Shown here: piece after piece, positions 12,271 to 24,672 of the stretch
Layout of the letters: each line of letters starts with the position of its first letter
Position numbering within the stretch: position 1 is the stretch's first letter
The notes under the pieces: generated by a model
What the model was told of the DNA's origin: nothing
The model's database searches: none
The model's input: the letters and a program-made list of their open reading frames with translations, nothing else
From: Lentinus brumalis
Lineage: Eukaryota; Basidiomycota; Agaricomycetes; Polyporales; Polyporaceae
Length of the DNA stretch: 64,000 nucleotides
Assembly: GCA_001792895.1 (NCBI GenBank)
Contig: MARA01000001.1
Span: forward strand, 1,922,001-1,986,000
Direction of reading: 5' to 3'
Translations under genes and position numbers: made by a program

Positions 12271-12699
12271 GCCCATAAGCGTCTATAAGCGTCCGTTTCG
12301 TCCTCTTGCGTGAGGGCTGATGCGCTCTTGCATCATCATGGGACACAGTGGTGAATGAAGAATTGACGGCATGGCGCTAGCAATCCGTGTCCAGAATCTA
12401 TTGGTGGCTCATCTGCCATGCTAAGTTGGTCGGTTTCACGACCGACAATATGGTACCTTTGGCGGAGGCTTCGCACTCCATCCGACGACGAACCAAAAAC
12501 ATACTGTGAATTTCCATGCCGTAATGGGTTGCAAGGATATTGCTGGCATGGGTGACTGAAAATAGTTTTACCCACCGCCTTTTTTCACTTCCGCGACGAT
12601 ACATCGGAAAGATGAAGGGTAGATTCTGCGAGAAAGAGTCGGTTCTCAAGCTAACAATACATGTCATGATGTTCGTCCAATGCTGTATGTGCAGATGCC
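12271..12699. other. Intergenic sequence downstream of the GH16 gene
   Basis: No supported gene. It likely holds the 3' end of the GH16 transcript and spacer sequence. Confidence 0.4.
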
Positions 12700-13617
12700 T
12701 CACGCCGTCTCGTACATAAACTCCATCTTCGAGACCCTAAGAATAGCGTCCTCCGTAGGCGGGCCAGCGGTGAAATTGGGGTTGCCACCAGACCACTGTA
12801 CGGAACAGATTGCGTCAGACACACGCTCGTTGTACGACGACTTGTATGACTTACCGCGTTGACGAGGAAGGCAGACGGCGCCGTCGGTACATTCTCGTTG
12901 ATTGTGGCAACCTCCGAACCGTCGAAGAAGAACTTTGAAGAGCCTGATGACCACTCGAGTGTATACTGCAATGACACGAACATGGCACGTCAGAAGTAAT
13001 CTTTTAACGGATGGGGCGAGACTCACCTCGTGCTCTCCCGCAGTGGGGTCGGCCGGATACGGCACAGCCTTGCGGGTGTTCTGCGACGAGTTGCCGTTAT
13101 TCGCTTGATTCGTCAACTGAAGACCGCCATCAACGGCGTCGTTGCCGGAGTACAGGAAGGAGGTGAGGATCTCGATGTCCGACTCTTGCGAGTTGCTCTC
13201 GAACGTGAAAAAGCTGGTAATTGAGCGACTCGTAAGTCAAAAAAGTGACAAAATGGGAGCCGACGCGACGCACCCATGGCAAACACCCTCAACATCGGAC
13301 GCGATCGCGGTAGTTTTGAAAGTACCAGACACGATATTGCTGTCGATCGTCTGGATACACGCACTCGGCACATTGCTACCGGGTTTCGTGCCGCCAGTGA
13401 CCTTCATGGTGAGGTACCCATCTGCAATGCCGACGTTGTCCGCCTCATAGGTGCGATTGTACGGGTCGCCACCGTCAACGTCGTAAGTGTTGATCTTGAA
13501 TCCCTTCGCGAAGAGGAAGTCCGGGACGGTCATAGACGAGTTGTACTCGGAAAAGTCGACTAAGAGCGTCTTCGCTCCGACGAACGGAAGGAGGGCGAAG
13601 AGAACAGTGGAAAACAT
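12700..13617 (-). CDS. Secreted glycoside hydrolase family 16 (GH16) beta-glucan-active enzyme
   Basis: Exons 13617-13274, 13213-13027, 12965-12855 and 12795-12700 sum to 738 nt (245 aa) with matching phases. A signal peptide (MFSTVLFALLPFVGA) is followed by the mature protein. The catalytic signature is QESDIEIL near residue 130, the ExDxE form of GH16, in which the first Glu is the nucleophile and the second the acid/base. The later segment YTLEWSSGSSKFFFDGSEVA is the typical substrate-strand region. GH16 enzymes cut or transglycosylate beta-1,3/1,4-glucans and act in wall remodelling or plant-cell-wall digestion. At 245 aa it is a compact catalytic domain with no CBM, GPI signal or membrane anchor, so it is probably secreted. 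Substrate cannot be fixed from sequence. Confidence 0.92.
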
Positions 13618-13703
13618 GGTGCAGGTGTGATAAGTCAGGCGACGGGTGTGAGACAGAGGCGGATGTTGGAAATGGCTGAACCTGGTGACATAAGTACGTT
13701 GGT

Positions 13704-13710
13704 TTATATA
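13704..13710 (-). promoter_or_regulatory. TATA box of the GH16 gene
   Basis: TATATAA on the minus strand about 90 nt upstream of the GH16 ATG, the usual spacing for strongly expressed secreted-enzyme genes in these fungi. Confidence 0.5.
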
Positions 13711-15675
13711 CTCCCTCAGTGATGATGACGGACTTGTCACTCGGGAACAATTGATGAGGTTGACGAGGCTGACGCAGCTCAGATATTTGCGGAAGCAGGT
13801 GTTGCCCACTTTCGATCATTGTAGCGGAACCTGCCGTAGATCTTGGTGATGCTCGTGGTTAGTGCTGTTCAGTAGGCGTAAGCGGATGTATAGTGGAGGC
13901 TTCCAAAGAAATCCCGGCCCCACCTCATCTTCACCGGATCGCCGTTGACACACCGAGCTGTGCAGTAGTCTTGCCCAGGGAAATCGGTAAGCGAGGCGGG
14001 CTACTCGGGGTGCCAGCGGTGACGTTCACATTCGGTTGTAGGTGCAATATCAGGATCAACTATCGCATAAATCATATCGTTCATGGATACTCCCTGTAGC
14101 CTGCCAAGGTAACCGGATAGCGTCCTCTGTTGAGGCCTTTGAGGGAGCGTTCAGTATCGGTTACCGCATTTGGACAACGGGAGGAACGGGCCGGGTCACC
14201 GAAGGCTAGCCCGCTCCAGCTGTGTGCGGATGCGGGCGCGAACGCGGAAACAACTTCGCGTGCACTGAGTTCAGATTCAAGCCCGTGCCTAGTACGACAC
14301 TGCCAGCGCACGACGTGAGGATTCGTGGTGGGTTAATTTCAGAGGGGCCTCACGGTTCGCAGCCAGTACTGAGGAGCCTGACTTCCGGCCCAGATGACTG
14401 CGAAACGCAGTACCAGTGTGTATGCGAGAGTGTCATGAGCTAATTGCAGGCAACAATATGAACGAGACTGCACACCTTTTTTTCCTGGTTGCATACTTAA
14501 GACACATGTTCGTGAGGCTAGTAGCCCATCTCGACACATTCTCAACGACTTCGACTTCAGCTCTCGGACAAAGGTACTTACTTGTACATGTATTCAACCC
14601 CATGTATGTAGCCGTGTTGCAAGGACCACGATTGTCCTGTCGATCGATCATCATCCAGCGATCATCCCCAACCTAACGAAAGACTCACCGACACTAGAAC
14701 GGTCACGTTGCTTTGACTTGGCGGTAACCGGCGGGTGAACCACTTGTAGCCCGCCTTGTTCCTTGAACCACGCTTGTTCATCCATCTGCTCCCGAGATGC
14801 ATGCTTGGTCCCGTCTTACCCGTTCCGTGTGTTGCTGGACTGCACTTGACTAGCAGGCACCAGGTCTAGGTGCGCTCTAATAGTGTGTCGCAGTTGTACG
14901 TGTCACCCCTGACGGACGGAACCGTCTGCTGATCAGCGGGACTCTGGCCGGTCCATACATAGGCGGAACTGGAGGTGTCATGAGAAGATGAGAGCCTGAG
15001 ACCGCTTGCGTCCTCGTGCTTCTGTATTGACAATGGTGCAGGTTAAGCGGGTGAACTCACTTTGATTCTCCGAGGCTCTTCGCGACCTCACAGCAGATTG
15101 CGTGCGCTCTGGGCGACGGAGAAACGTGCACAGACGCAATCCTTCAACGTTTGTGTAAGCTCGGGCTCCGGACGGCTCTTCGACCAGCTAGATGTCGTCA
15201 TGAATGGCGTGCGTCCGAAGCGAGCAGTAAGTTGGGGATCGTCTTGACGTACGTACTGACTTGTTGCAATCATCGTGCCGACTCGTGCGCTACAGTAGCC
15301 AGGGCCTAGGAAGATCCGCAGAGTGAGCACGCGACGACGAGTGCCATCCGTCTGATTAAGATTGATGGTGAGCGGTTGGAATCATGCAACGTGCTCGCAG
15401 AGGCCGTCAGACGGTGTGCGAGATGTCACGCTCAGTCGTGCAGCCGGAACCCTCCCGTAGGTGGCTCATGGATACCTTCCACCATTCGTCTTCTGGTCAG
15501 GCCTTTGCCAGGCTCCCCCGTTCTCGATGTCGAGGTGTCGTCAGGCCAGTATCGGACGTGAGAAAGAACATGCTGGGTGACATGGAGGGTTATATGTATA
15601 GCGGCTAGACGCACAAATAACCCACAGAACAGAGTGAGTGAACACCCGTTCTTCGGGGGCGGCCGACGCAGATCA
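13711..15675. other. Nearly 2 kb without a supported gene
   Basis: Only short, mutually overlapping frames with arbitrary composition are present. I saw no tRNA, repeat array or transposon signature. The right part should contain the ERG28 3' end. Confidence 0.4.
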
Positions 15676-16341
15676 TCATGCCTTCACATAGAAGTTGTAC
15701 TGGGTGAACATCCATATCAGTGATGACGCTGAGAGTCAGATTGTCAGTCATTGAGTGCATTGCACGTGTAACTAGGCTGGGGTGACTCACACGCCACAAG
15801 GACCGGGCTGAATGCAGGGAATCCAATCTTCAGGCTCCGGTAGACGAGGAGCTCAGTGCCAAAGTGGAGGAGTGCAAACAAGTACGTGAAGAGAGCAAGA
15901 TCATACACCCTATTCGCACCAAGTAATGAGACTGCTATTCGCCAACGATATATAGGGCTGCGCTTACTGCTTGTTGTGAATGTTGTAGGCCGCATAGAAG
16001 CGGACGACGCCCGACGTAAGCGTCCATATGCCAAATGTTCGCGCCTGAACGGGGCCCACTGGAGCAAGGAGATTCAGCACTCATCAGCCTAAGCTAGCAC
16101 AGAGACACGTACCAAACGCGTCCTTGTACAGCTTCCGCGAGAAAGTGAGACTCGTCATATTGGAAACAGTATTTAGTGCAGCTGTGACTGCTACAATTAG
16201 CTGCCACGCTGGCAAGTACCCTGGGCCTTGCGGCAGATCTAGTCGTACCTGATGAGCCCCATTATACAGCCTGAGTACAAAACATGCATACTCACACGGA
16301 GAAACGACATCGAGTATGGCCATGACGGATGGAGGTAGCAT
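15676..16341 (-). CDS. ERG28: Ergosterol biosynthesis scaffold protein Erg28
   Basis: Exons 16341-16113, 16058-15968, 15909-15791 and 15728-15676 join to 492 nt (163 aa). Family landmarks appear in order: YLPAWQLIVAVTAALNTVSN, then QARTFGIWTLTSGVVRFYAA, then DLALFTYLFALLHFGTELLV, and the closing LIWMFTQYNFYV. It has four hydrophobic segments, as expected for this ER membrane protein, which tethers Erg25, Erg26 and Erg27 in the C-4 demethylation complex. The N-terminus is slightly uncertain: ATGs at 16341 and 16323 are in frame, and a GTGTGAGT donor-like site sits near 16297. The typical family length is about 135-150 aa, so the shorter start (157 aa) is also reasonable. Confidence 0.93.
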
Positions 16342-16790
16342 GCAAACAACGTCGAACTTGCAAGTCCCAAAGCGGAGACATCGAACCGCTCGAGGACCTC
16401 TGGCACCACCGCGGCTTCCGAGACTACATCGACCCTGGGCGCCTACCCGCCTCTTGTCCGGTATCCCCGCTTAACACACTTGCTGTTGCTGCAAACGCTC
16501 GCTGCAATTATTGAGCAGTCCAAACACCACACATTGTGCTTTAAGATGCGGCCCTAATATGCACTTAAGTATACCCTGCCACAGGCTGCCACTTAGTGGC
16601 ATCTTAGGGACGGGTGAGGCGGCCGAAGACGTCTGAGCGCCGCCGCCATCAGACGTTAGACGCCTTCTAGCGTAGTATGCCGGGGTCCTCGCGGTGCCAG
16701 TGTAGCGCGTATTTTGACAGAGTACTCACCGTCGCGCCTCGACAACGAACTTCGGTTCATCTCCGTCGTCGCAGGCAGCGTCGAGCATCC
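16342..16790. other. Divergent promoter region between ERG28 and the 1,188-aa gene
   Basis: Both flanking genes are transcribed outward, so their 5' controls must lie here. A possible 5'-UTR intron end (CGTCGTCGCAG at about 16764-16774) precedes the rightward ATG. No TATA box is evident. Confidence 0.4.
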
Positions 16791-19700
16791 ATGGTCTCCT
16801 CGACGGCCCTTGTCGAGCCTTCCCTGCCCCGCCCCCATCCGTTCGCTCGCGCAGATTCGGTCGCGAGTTCCAGCCATAGCGTCGCTTCAACCTCAGCCGC
16901 GGGCCTCCATCGACGGGCGCGCACCCGGACACGCTCTCTCGCTCCCGGAAAACGCGGGAGGAGTGTCGGGCATCCTGAGAGCAGCGGCAAGTATGGGTCC
17001 GACGCGGGCGAGAGTTTCCTGGATCTGGATGATGCGCCCCCGGTGCCCACCGTCGTCCACGCCGAGCCCGAGGAGATGACACCGATGGAGAAGCAGCAGG
17101 TAAAGAAGACACGGCGCAGGTCGAGGACGATAGGGCCAGAGACACGACCGTCTTCTGAGGGGCTGCATCCGGGGATGCCGCCGATGGCGAGGTCATGGAG
17201 TGCGTTGGACGTGAGGGAGCCGCCGTGCGAACAGGGTCGGGAGCGGCAGGCCAAGTCGGACAACGGGTCTCTCAAAGGAGTGCGTCTGCAACCCATGCTC
17301 GGCTTCACTCTGCATATGCTCACGTACCTTCCAGGCAAAGGCGAGGCTGCGTGGTCTCAGCCTCCCTCGCCAGTCCTTCCGACAGAACTCTCCCTCAGAC
17401 TGCTCGTCACAACCAAGCCCCCAGACGCCCTACGGCTTTGGCGACGCTCTTCCTATGCACACAGCGGCTGGTATGGTGCGGAATCCACGCGACTCGATGA
17501 TGACGCAGAACTCTGGTACGTCGTCGTCGGTCTATCCAGCGTCGACATCGGCTGGCACACGGACGGAGACGGAGTCGTCCATGCCATACACAGAGTACCA
17601 GCACGAGGCCGACATGTCCTTTCCGGACATTGTCACTCTCGAGCACCCAGACTTCGACGCGGACGACGTCTCCTACCGCCTCCGCTTGCTACTCAACAAT
17701 AGCTACTTCCTCCCGCCAGCTCATGCGAAGCCCACTCCCAACGCACTGTCCCCGATTTCACAGGACCTGTCGAAAAAGGCCAAGGCTGGGAACGCAGGTT
17801 TCCTGGACTTCTTCCGGATAGGGAAGTCGAAGTCGAAGCCTACTTCTCCTGTCCCAGGCAGTCCGCCGCCCATAGAATGCACTGCGCCTATTCTCCGCAC
17901 CACTTCTGACACGCCCACTGCCTCGGGATTTCTTCCTCGTGCACAGCAGCTTCCGCTAGCTGCTCCTGGTGTCCCTAAGCCGCCGCCTCCACCAGCTAGC
18001 AGAGTTGTGGTTCTGCGTGAGCGGATGGACGACCTTGAGACCGCAGCGAAGGAGGCGGAGAAGGACCTTCGGAAAGCTGATCCTAGGAAGACAAAAAGCC
18101 AGACCAATCTGAGAGATCGCTTCGTGGACGACGTCATTGACCCAACAGATGCTGTCGACCTGCCGCCGCCTTCTGCGGATTCGATCTTCGCGGTTCAGGC
18201 ATCTGCTGTCTACGGCTTCGGCCCTCAGGATTCTGTTGGTGCTGATGTACTTGCGGAGAGGCTCGTGCCCAGCAGTCCTGGGATCTGGTCTATCAATTCG
18301 GAGGAGGATTCCTGGAGAAAGGAGCTGTTGAGGGAAGCTGTCAGTCACTCGCTTGGTAACACCCCAAATCATTCCCTCTCTTCGATATCGAGCCATCCGG
18401 CGCAGCCACCGGCCTCACCTCCTCAATCGGAAGCGACTTTCCCGACGCCCGCGATGCTGGAGGCGCAGCCGCCCAAGATTGGTCAGCGAATACTAGACAA
18501 TATGAGCATTCGCACGGAGTCGTCCGTGAGCCCGCCGCAGTCTCCTCTGGACGGACAGTTCAAGAGCAGCATGTCATTGGGCGAAAGGTCGTTGAAGATT
18601 ATCGAGCACCCGATGATGACCGCCGCAGCGCCGGCTCGAGCGGAGACCCCGGCGCACATGCCTCTACCCCTAGCACCCGCACCGCGCAAACAGCTTGTCA
18701 ATCCGCTATATTCGTTGTCGCAGCCTGATCTACCAGAGGCTGGCAAGTCCGACGGTCCTTCTGCGGGGTCGTCCACGGCGTCTTACCACACCGTTCGCAA
18801 AGCTACATCCACACCTGGCCTTTCCGGTGCTGAGGATGTCCAGCGAGAGAGGGCGATGCTATCTCTGTCGCCTCCTCCATTACCGGAGTATCGGTCGAGC
18901 AAACGAGGTATCTCACCAGACTCCCGAGATCTGGCCGGCATGCCTTCGTTCTCGACGGGCAGGTCGCGAACAGAAAGCGACTCGAGGTATTCAAGCGACA
19001 GCATGTCGTTCAGAACGCCTATGGACACTGACGTCGACCAGACTGGTGCACGACCATCCATGACGATGTCTCTGCCCTCCGGACGACCCTCAATATCTGT
19101 GTCGGTCTCTGAATATTCCGTGCCATCTCCCACGGCGTCTGCATTTCGTGACGGAGTCTTCGGCAGTTGTCGACCTCCATCTGTCATGTCTCGACGAAGT
19201 GTTGCCTCTCACCCAAAGCCCCTGGCCACGGATGGTCCCATGCCGCCACTTCCCGCCACTACTCATAGCGCTGTCGGTACGACTCCTCCTCCCCGCCTTT
19301 CCTCCTCTGTCCGCCCCACTGAGCTGCCTATCCCTCCCCGTCCGCCAGCCGTCCGCCCAACTTATCGTCCCTCTACGTCTACCCACAACTCGCGCACCTC
19401 TGGTAGTCGCAGCGGAGGGTCGCCCGTCGTTTCCGAGCACAGTCCCCGCGACTCTTCGTTCTCTTCATCACCATCATCGCCCTCGGCCCCGCTCGCTGCG
19501 CGCCGGGGTTTGGGCAACCCGCTCTCCTTGTCCATCCCGGGCCAGTACCAGCCCGCTGATATTCACTCGGCGCCAGCGCCCGCAGCTGCGACCGATTTCT
19601 TCGATCAGATACAGTCGATTCACAACGCGATGGACGACCTCGATACGTCCGATGAGAGCGAGTCGGAGGACGAAATGTCCCTCGACGACGCGAACGCGCG

Positions 19701-20412
19701 AAGTCGCTATAATCATGGCCCGCCTGGTGGTTCCCCGTCGCTACAGTCGAGCGCGCCTTCCATACGCAGTGTACCGGAGCAAATTGAGGTCACTCGAGTG
19801 TTTGTCGAGCCGCGCACCCAGGCGATCTCCAATCGGGCCTCAAGCTCCAGCGCACGGCCTTCGATCATGCGTCTCGGGAACCACTCGACGCCGCAGCTCT
19901 CGCCCGTGTCGCACTTCTCTCCCAAGGAGCCTATGCCTCAATTCACCTATGATCGGAAGAAGCCGATTGGGAATGTCGTCGACTTCGGGCGGCGCTCTTT
20001 CTCATCGTCACGGTTCAAGAGCAAGGGCAAGGGCATCGCGAACGTGCCTAACTCCCCTCTCCTCCCTATAGGCCCCATTCCGAGCTCTCCTATCTCACCG
20101 GGTACGTCGTTCGGCCGGGCGAGTGTCAGCTCTGCGAACAGCGCGGCCGCAGCGAGCAGCGGCAGGAGCAGGCAGAGTGCGGTGCGGAGGCCAGCAACGG
20201 CAACTGGCGCGGAGGGGAGTGACCGTCTAGCACCAGGTGGCCGCAAGGTGCAGCGCGAGTCGATCCAGCGGTTCGACGGGATGCTCATGCAGCACCTCGC
20301 GGCAGAGCGCGACAGGATGAAGCGGATCACGAACGACTACTTGACGAGTTCGGCGACGAGTTCGCCAGTGACCGCGCGATCTTCTTCGCAATTCCCGGTC
20401 GGGCGGTCGTAG
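16791..20412 (+). CDS. Large Ser/Pro-rich, mostly disordered protein of unknown function
   Basis: Two exons (16791-17279 and 17335-20412, intron 55 nt, phase 0) give 1,188 aa. Composition is dominated by Ser, Pro, Arg and Thr with many SP/TP sites, suggesting a phosphoregulated scaffold. A few islands look folded: GFLDFFRIGKSKSKP (about residue 330), a charged helix RERMDDLETAAKEAEKDLRK, a segment including DSIFAVQASAVYGFGPQDSV, and a C-terminal helix RFDGMLMQHLAAERDRMKRI. No membrane segment or enzymatic motif is present. The frame is open and clean over 3 kb, so it is a genuine gene. A plus-strand frame of about 300 codons (19148-20071) and several on the other strand inside it are shadows. 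The start could lie further upstream if the 5' exon is coding. Confidence 0.85.
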
Positions 20413-21213
20413 AGTTGGCTGTTCGATCGTGGATTTCTTGGGTTTGCCTGTGCTGTTGTGGTTGCTTGTGATCTTCATGCTTCATCTACCTCCTCATCTC
20501 TCGAGTCTTCTCTGCACGGTATGATTTCCTGGCAGGATACTGTGGTCTATAACGATCTGGGCGTGCGTCGCCCGGTCATGTTCTACTAGCTACGCTGCCA
20601 CTGCTTACGCCGCCCCTGGTGGCGGCCCCCACTCTCCTTATTGCTCTCTTGCCCGTCTCTCGCTTTCTCTCCCGCTCGTTTCTCCCCACACTCCCTATCC
20701 CCGTCATGCCGCCTCCTGTACATACCCTTACCTTACACTTACTTACCCCGGCTTCTACTTCTGAGGCCTCAAGATTACTTCTGCTTCTCACTGCAGCTCT
20801 TTTTTTTCACCTTTCCCGTATATACCAACTGGCAGGGTTCCCCCGGAGTGGCCATTGCAATTGTAGATACCTTCATCATGCATCTATAGCGTCTCTTTAT
20901 TGCATCTCTGCATTCACCTTCGTACAGTCCTAGGCGGTTTGCCTTGTCCATTACATCACCATGTTCTCGAGCTCTGTCTGTGTTCTACTTATCAACTTCA
21001 ACACTAGCCACCCGCATATACATACGCGCCACACACTTCTACATCACACTTTGCATGCGTCGAGTTCTACAGTAACATTGTGTCGTGCCTGTCTGACTGG
21101 AGCAATGAAGACTGCTCGCCTCAAAAAGTCTCGTTCGCTCAAGGATCTTGGCCAAACCGTCGTGTAGAACGTCTACCTATATATGCCAAGCGACTAGACC
21201 CAACAAAAGAAAT
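20413..21213. other. Convergent 3' region between the 1,188-aa gene and thiamine pyrophosphokinase
   Basis: Both neighbours end here. The plus strand is T/C-rich from about 20630 to 21060, consistent with 3'-UTR and spacer. No gene is supported. Confidence 0.45.
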
Positions 21214-22480
21214 TCAGCTGCTGTGACCATCACAGCACGCCGCATCATGCGCCTCGATGCTGCGCCTCGAAGGAGGCGCAATCGGTCTGAGCTCCATCGA
21301 CCACCATATGGGCTTGGTCGTCTTGATGGTGACGACCGGTTCGTCGGGCAGGAGATGGTTCGACGTCGACACCATACCGTCGAATGATGATGGGTGGTCC
21401 GCTGGGCGTGAAGCGTGTCAGCTACTGGGCCGTGTGTGGGTGAGCGAGAGGGCGGAACGTACTAAGGTTCCATCGCAGACCGGTGGTAGTGAGGACGGTC
21501 GAATCGATGCCCAGCGGGAGCAGCCCACAAGTGGGGCCGAAGGTGCTATGGTCGACAGTTATCCGGTGCTCGCCCTGTCCGGTCCGGTAAGTACTCGTCC
21601 TGGCTGGTTCGCGCGCACAAGTTCAGGTGGTAGAGGAGGATGTTATTTTCAACACGAACCGCACAACGGCGTCGTGTGAGGCATTGAGGTTGGATGAAGG
21701 CACCGCCGCAGACCTGTGATTTGATAGTCTTTGACGTTTCGATGTCTCACATATGACGATAGGTAGTCGGAACACGACGATACATGGTAAAAGTGCACAG
21801 CCCAAGCGAAGAGAGCACTTACCGAGTCTAAGAGCCACGCGACGTTGTCGTCCGTGATGACGAAGACGCGTTTCCGACTCCGGCGCAGCTTATGCAGTAA
21901 CGATAGCGTGTGTACTGTCTGATCCAGCCGTCCGGACAAGCCGCCCAGGATTACAATGGTGTGTTGCTGCAGGCCTCCTTAGCAGAGCCGCAGATTGCAT
22001 GCCAAGGCACGTACCTCGACATGGCGCTCTGTCTTCTCGTCCTCCACCAGTGCAGCAATACACTTCATGAGGTCCGTGGAGTACTGGTCCTCGTCGTGGA
22101 CAATACGGACGCCGCGAGAGGAGTAGTAAGTCCCGACATCGTTCCGCAGGGAGTCGAGGTCGCCCTTGATGAGGTCGGGAGTGTATCTGCAGCACGTTCG
22201 GGTAAATGTAGAAGTGATGAGGGTCTGCGTTACGTACGGGGTCGGGCACGACTCACAAGTGCCTCAGATCCTTGCCGTCATGGTTTTGGAGCACGTCGTG
22301 GAGACGGTTCGCGCCGCCGTCTGCGCAGGCATGCCAGGTCGAGGACTGCCAGACACGATGGAGCAGGGGGAAGGAGAAGGGCTGGTTGAGGATGATGAGG
22401 GCGTTGCGGGACTGCCTGCGGGGGTCAAGGAAGGAAATCTCCCAGGGCGTGACGGAATACGCGACAGCAGAGGCGGGCAT
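21214..22480 (-). CDS. THI80: Thiamine pyrophosphokinase
   Basis: Exons 22480-22257, 22186-22015, 21966-21823, 21574-21463 and 21401-21214 sum to 840 nt (279 aa). The enzyme transfers pyrophosphate from ATP to thiamine to make thiamine pyrophosphate. Visible family motifs: ALIILNQPFSFP, then CADGGANRLHD, then the Mg/ATP-binding DLIKGDLDSLR, then DQYSTDLMKCIAAL, then ILGGLSGRLDQT. The C-terminal thiamine-binding half has GPTCGLLPLG, TTGLRWNL and VSTSNHLLPDEPV. All key motifs are intact and length is normal. The third listed intron (21575-21822) is 248 nt, about four times the local norm. An exon-like stretch inside it does not fit the family. Start chosen at 22480 because upstream in-frame sequence is not family-like. 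Confidence 0.96.
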
Positions 22481-22671
22481 GAGGAGAGGCTCAGGCTGCT
22501 GCGTGAGACGCGATCTGCACGCGTCGCGCCTTGATCGCTGAAGCGCGGGCACGTGCAGCCACATACTCGGACAGTACTCGTGTTCCAGTCTAAGCGAAGG
22601 TCCTCTGCTCCTCCCGCCACCCGCCACCGTCTCCTTCACCGACGACCTCTTTCTGGACGGCGACGAAGGGC

Positions 22672-24672
22672 ATGGATACGCTGCACGACCACTACCAGTC
22701 CTACTCTTGGCACCAGGTCCGTCCCCGCGCTCATCGTACGAGTCCTAGACCTCACGACCCTGCGTACTATTGTCTCGTCTAGTCCCACGACCAGGTCAGT
22801 CTGATTGGTGTCGTGCGAGATCATCGTGCGGTCTACTGAGAGGCACGCCCAGGCAACCGTCCTCTTGCTACTGCCGTATGAGACCGTCGAGGAGGATGTT
22901 ACGGTGAGTCTTGTGTCCGTCGCGCAGCCGCTCACTGCCCTGACCCGCCGCCCTAGGTGATCATCGAGGAGAGTCACCTCGTAGCGGGTGTGCGAGGGCA
23001 GCCACCCGTAGTGAAGGCAGGTCGCATGCACACTGGTACGTCAACCGGCCCTAACATGTCCATAAGTAGGGTCAGTTGTACGGCAAGGTGAACACCTCTG
23101 CGTCCGTCTGGCAGCTCGAGCCCCGTCCCTCACGCCTCTCTGCGCGCGAACGCACAACATCCACAACATCCACTGCCTCTACTCAATCATCCTATGCCAT
23201 CGTGTCCGACCCCGAGATCTCCAGCAGCTTCGCAGCGTCCCTTGAGGCCGGTATAATTTCGGGCTCAGACGCAGACGACACCGTAATATCCTCTCCTGCA
23301 CTCTCCTCGCCCATTTCGTCGTCTGCGGACGAGCACCTGGGCGTCCCTGCACAACAACGCCATAACCGGAGGTCAAGACTGTCCGTCTCTCCCCCTGCTA
23401 GGCTCCCACAGGGCATCGCCCAAGCCTCTTCGTTCTCGTCTCTGGAGTCTTTGCATACCGGTTCTGGACGGCTTCTCACCATCCACCTCGAGAAGGCGGA
23501 GTCTATCATCTGGCCGTCTCTCATAGTCGGCCCCGTTCCCGAGAGCGTTTCCCCGCCGCCCGCAGGCGTGTATCCATGGTTGCTGGACAACTCTGTGGAA
23601 CTGCAATACAATATGGATCCGACCAGCCTGGTCTTGATTGCGCTTGACCTGTATGACATCCGCAAGGCCAAGGAAGATGCATTCGAATACTTCATGTGTG
23701 TCTCTTTACTTTGTGGCAAGATGAGACCTAATCTCCTCCCTTCAGCCGAGCCTGGCACCAGGCGCGTCTTCCATCCGCGGCGATCCGTCTGGCGACGCAC
23801 TATTTGCCTCTGCAGACCATCGTCCCGGAAGAGCCTTCTACGTCCTTGTCTCCATCAGTCAGTCTAGTTGAACCGTCAACCCCTACGGCTACTCACGTAA
23901 TCCCATTTGCGCAGAGAAGTGCACTAGGAACGCCAGAATACTATATATCGCGCGTGGGCGGTGCTCACGGTCTTGCTCAACTCTTCCTGGCTGCTGGACT
24001 CCTCCATCTCGAAGGCACGGCCACATCACTGCTCGCATCCTCGTATGCCGGGCTCTCCTCTCTCCGTTCTCCATTCGCGATGTCCGGTCCGCCTCCTTCA
24101 CACGTCCCAAGCACAAGCACCGACGGCGCAGAAGCTTGGCGGAAAGACCGACAACATGCAGGCCGGTTCTTCGTGCGCGCACGTGCGCTCAGCCCCGGGG
24201 TCGACGTCCCACTCCTTCCAGCCGAGACCGAGACGGAGGACGAGGGAAGCCTCTCCGCAGCGGAGAGTAGTGCGAGCGGGACGGAGCTGGCTGTCCATCG
24301 TCGTCCACGCTCTCCACAAGTACCGCAGCGAAGCGGCGAGAGAGAGACGAAGCAGCGCAAGCGGGGCCAACCACGCCCGTCCCAGTCGCATCTCGAGATG
24401 CCGACCATTGACGTCGCGCGCCCTTCAGACCCTCCCATGCCGCCTATGCGCCGGAGGAGAAAGCGCGAGCACGGTTATGGGTATGGGGCGACGACGCGGA
24501 TGCGGAGCTGTCGAGCTCGATGGTGGAGAGCGTGCACAAAGAGCCGGATCTGGGCGAGGGCGATGATGATAGGACGTGGTATCTGTACGTGCCGGGCTTG
24601 GTTGGTGCGGGCACTGCGTTGCTGTTGGTAGGGCTGCTGAGTTTGCAGAGCTGGCGGAAGAACCAAGGGTGA
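22672..24672 (+). CDS. CS-domain-like protein with C-terminal membrane anchor; 12-nt microexon, GC-AG intron, 1-nt frameshift
   Basis: Exons: 22672-22716, a 12-nt exon 22783-22794, 22853-22903, 22957-23016, 23070-23695 and 23746-24672. The start MDTLHDHYQSYSWHQ, the following ATVLLLLPYETVEEDV and the block LVAGVRGQPPVVKGQLYGKV fit a CS/p23-like fold split by a Ser-rich insert. After it come LLTIHLEKAESIIWPSLIVG and a TPR/Sel1-like helical pair around YDIRKAKEDAFEYF. The C-terminus in another frame reads YLYVPGLVGAGTALLLVGLL, a single membrane span followed by WRKNQG and stop. Exons sum to 1,721 nt, one short of a multiple of three. One extra G in the run at 24485-24488 joins the two frames and gives ~573 aa. 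This is probably a tail-anchored co-chaperone-like protein (inference). Confidence 0.8.

Noticed and set aside
19148..20071. 307-codon plus-strand frame within the 1,188-aa gene
   Set aside because: A frame shadow in Ser/Pro-rich coding sequence; the main frame is open throughout.
21688..21717. Exon-like segment in the long thiamine pyrophosphokinase intron
   Set aside because: Splicing to it loses the conserved GPTCG and TTGLRWNL motifs, which are recovered only by using the acceptor at 21575.
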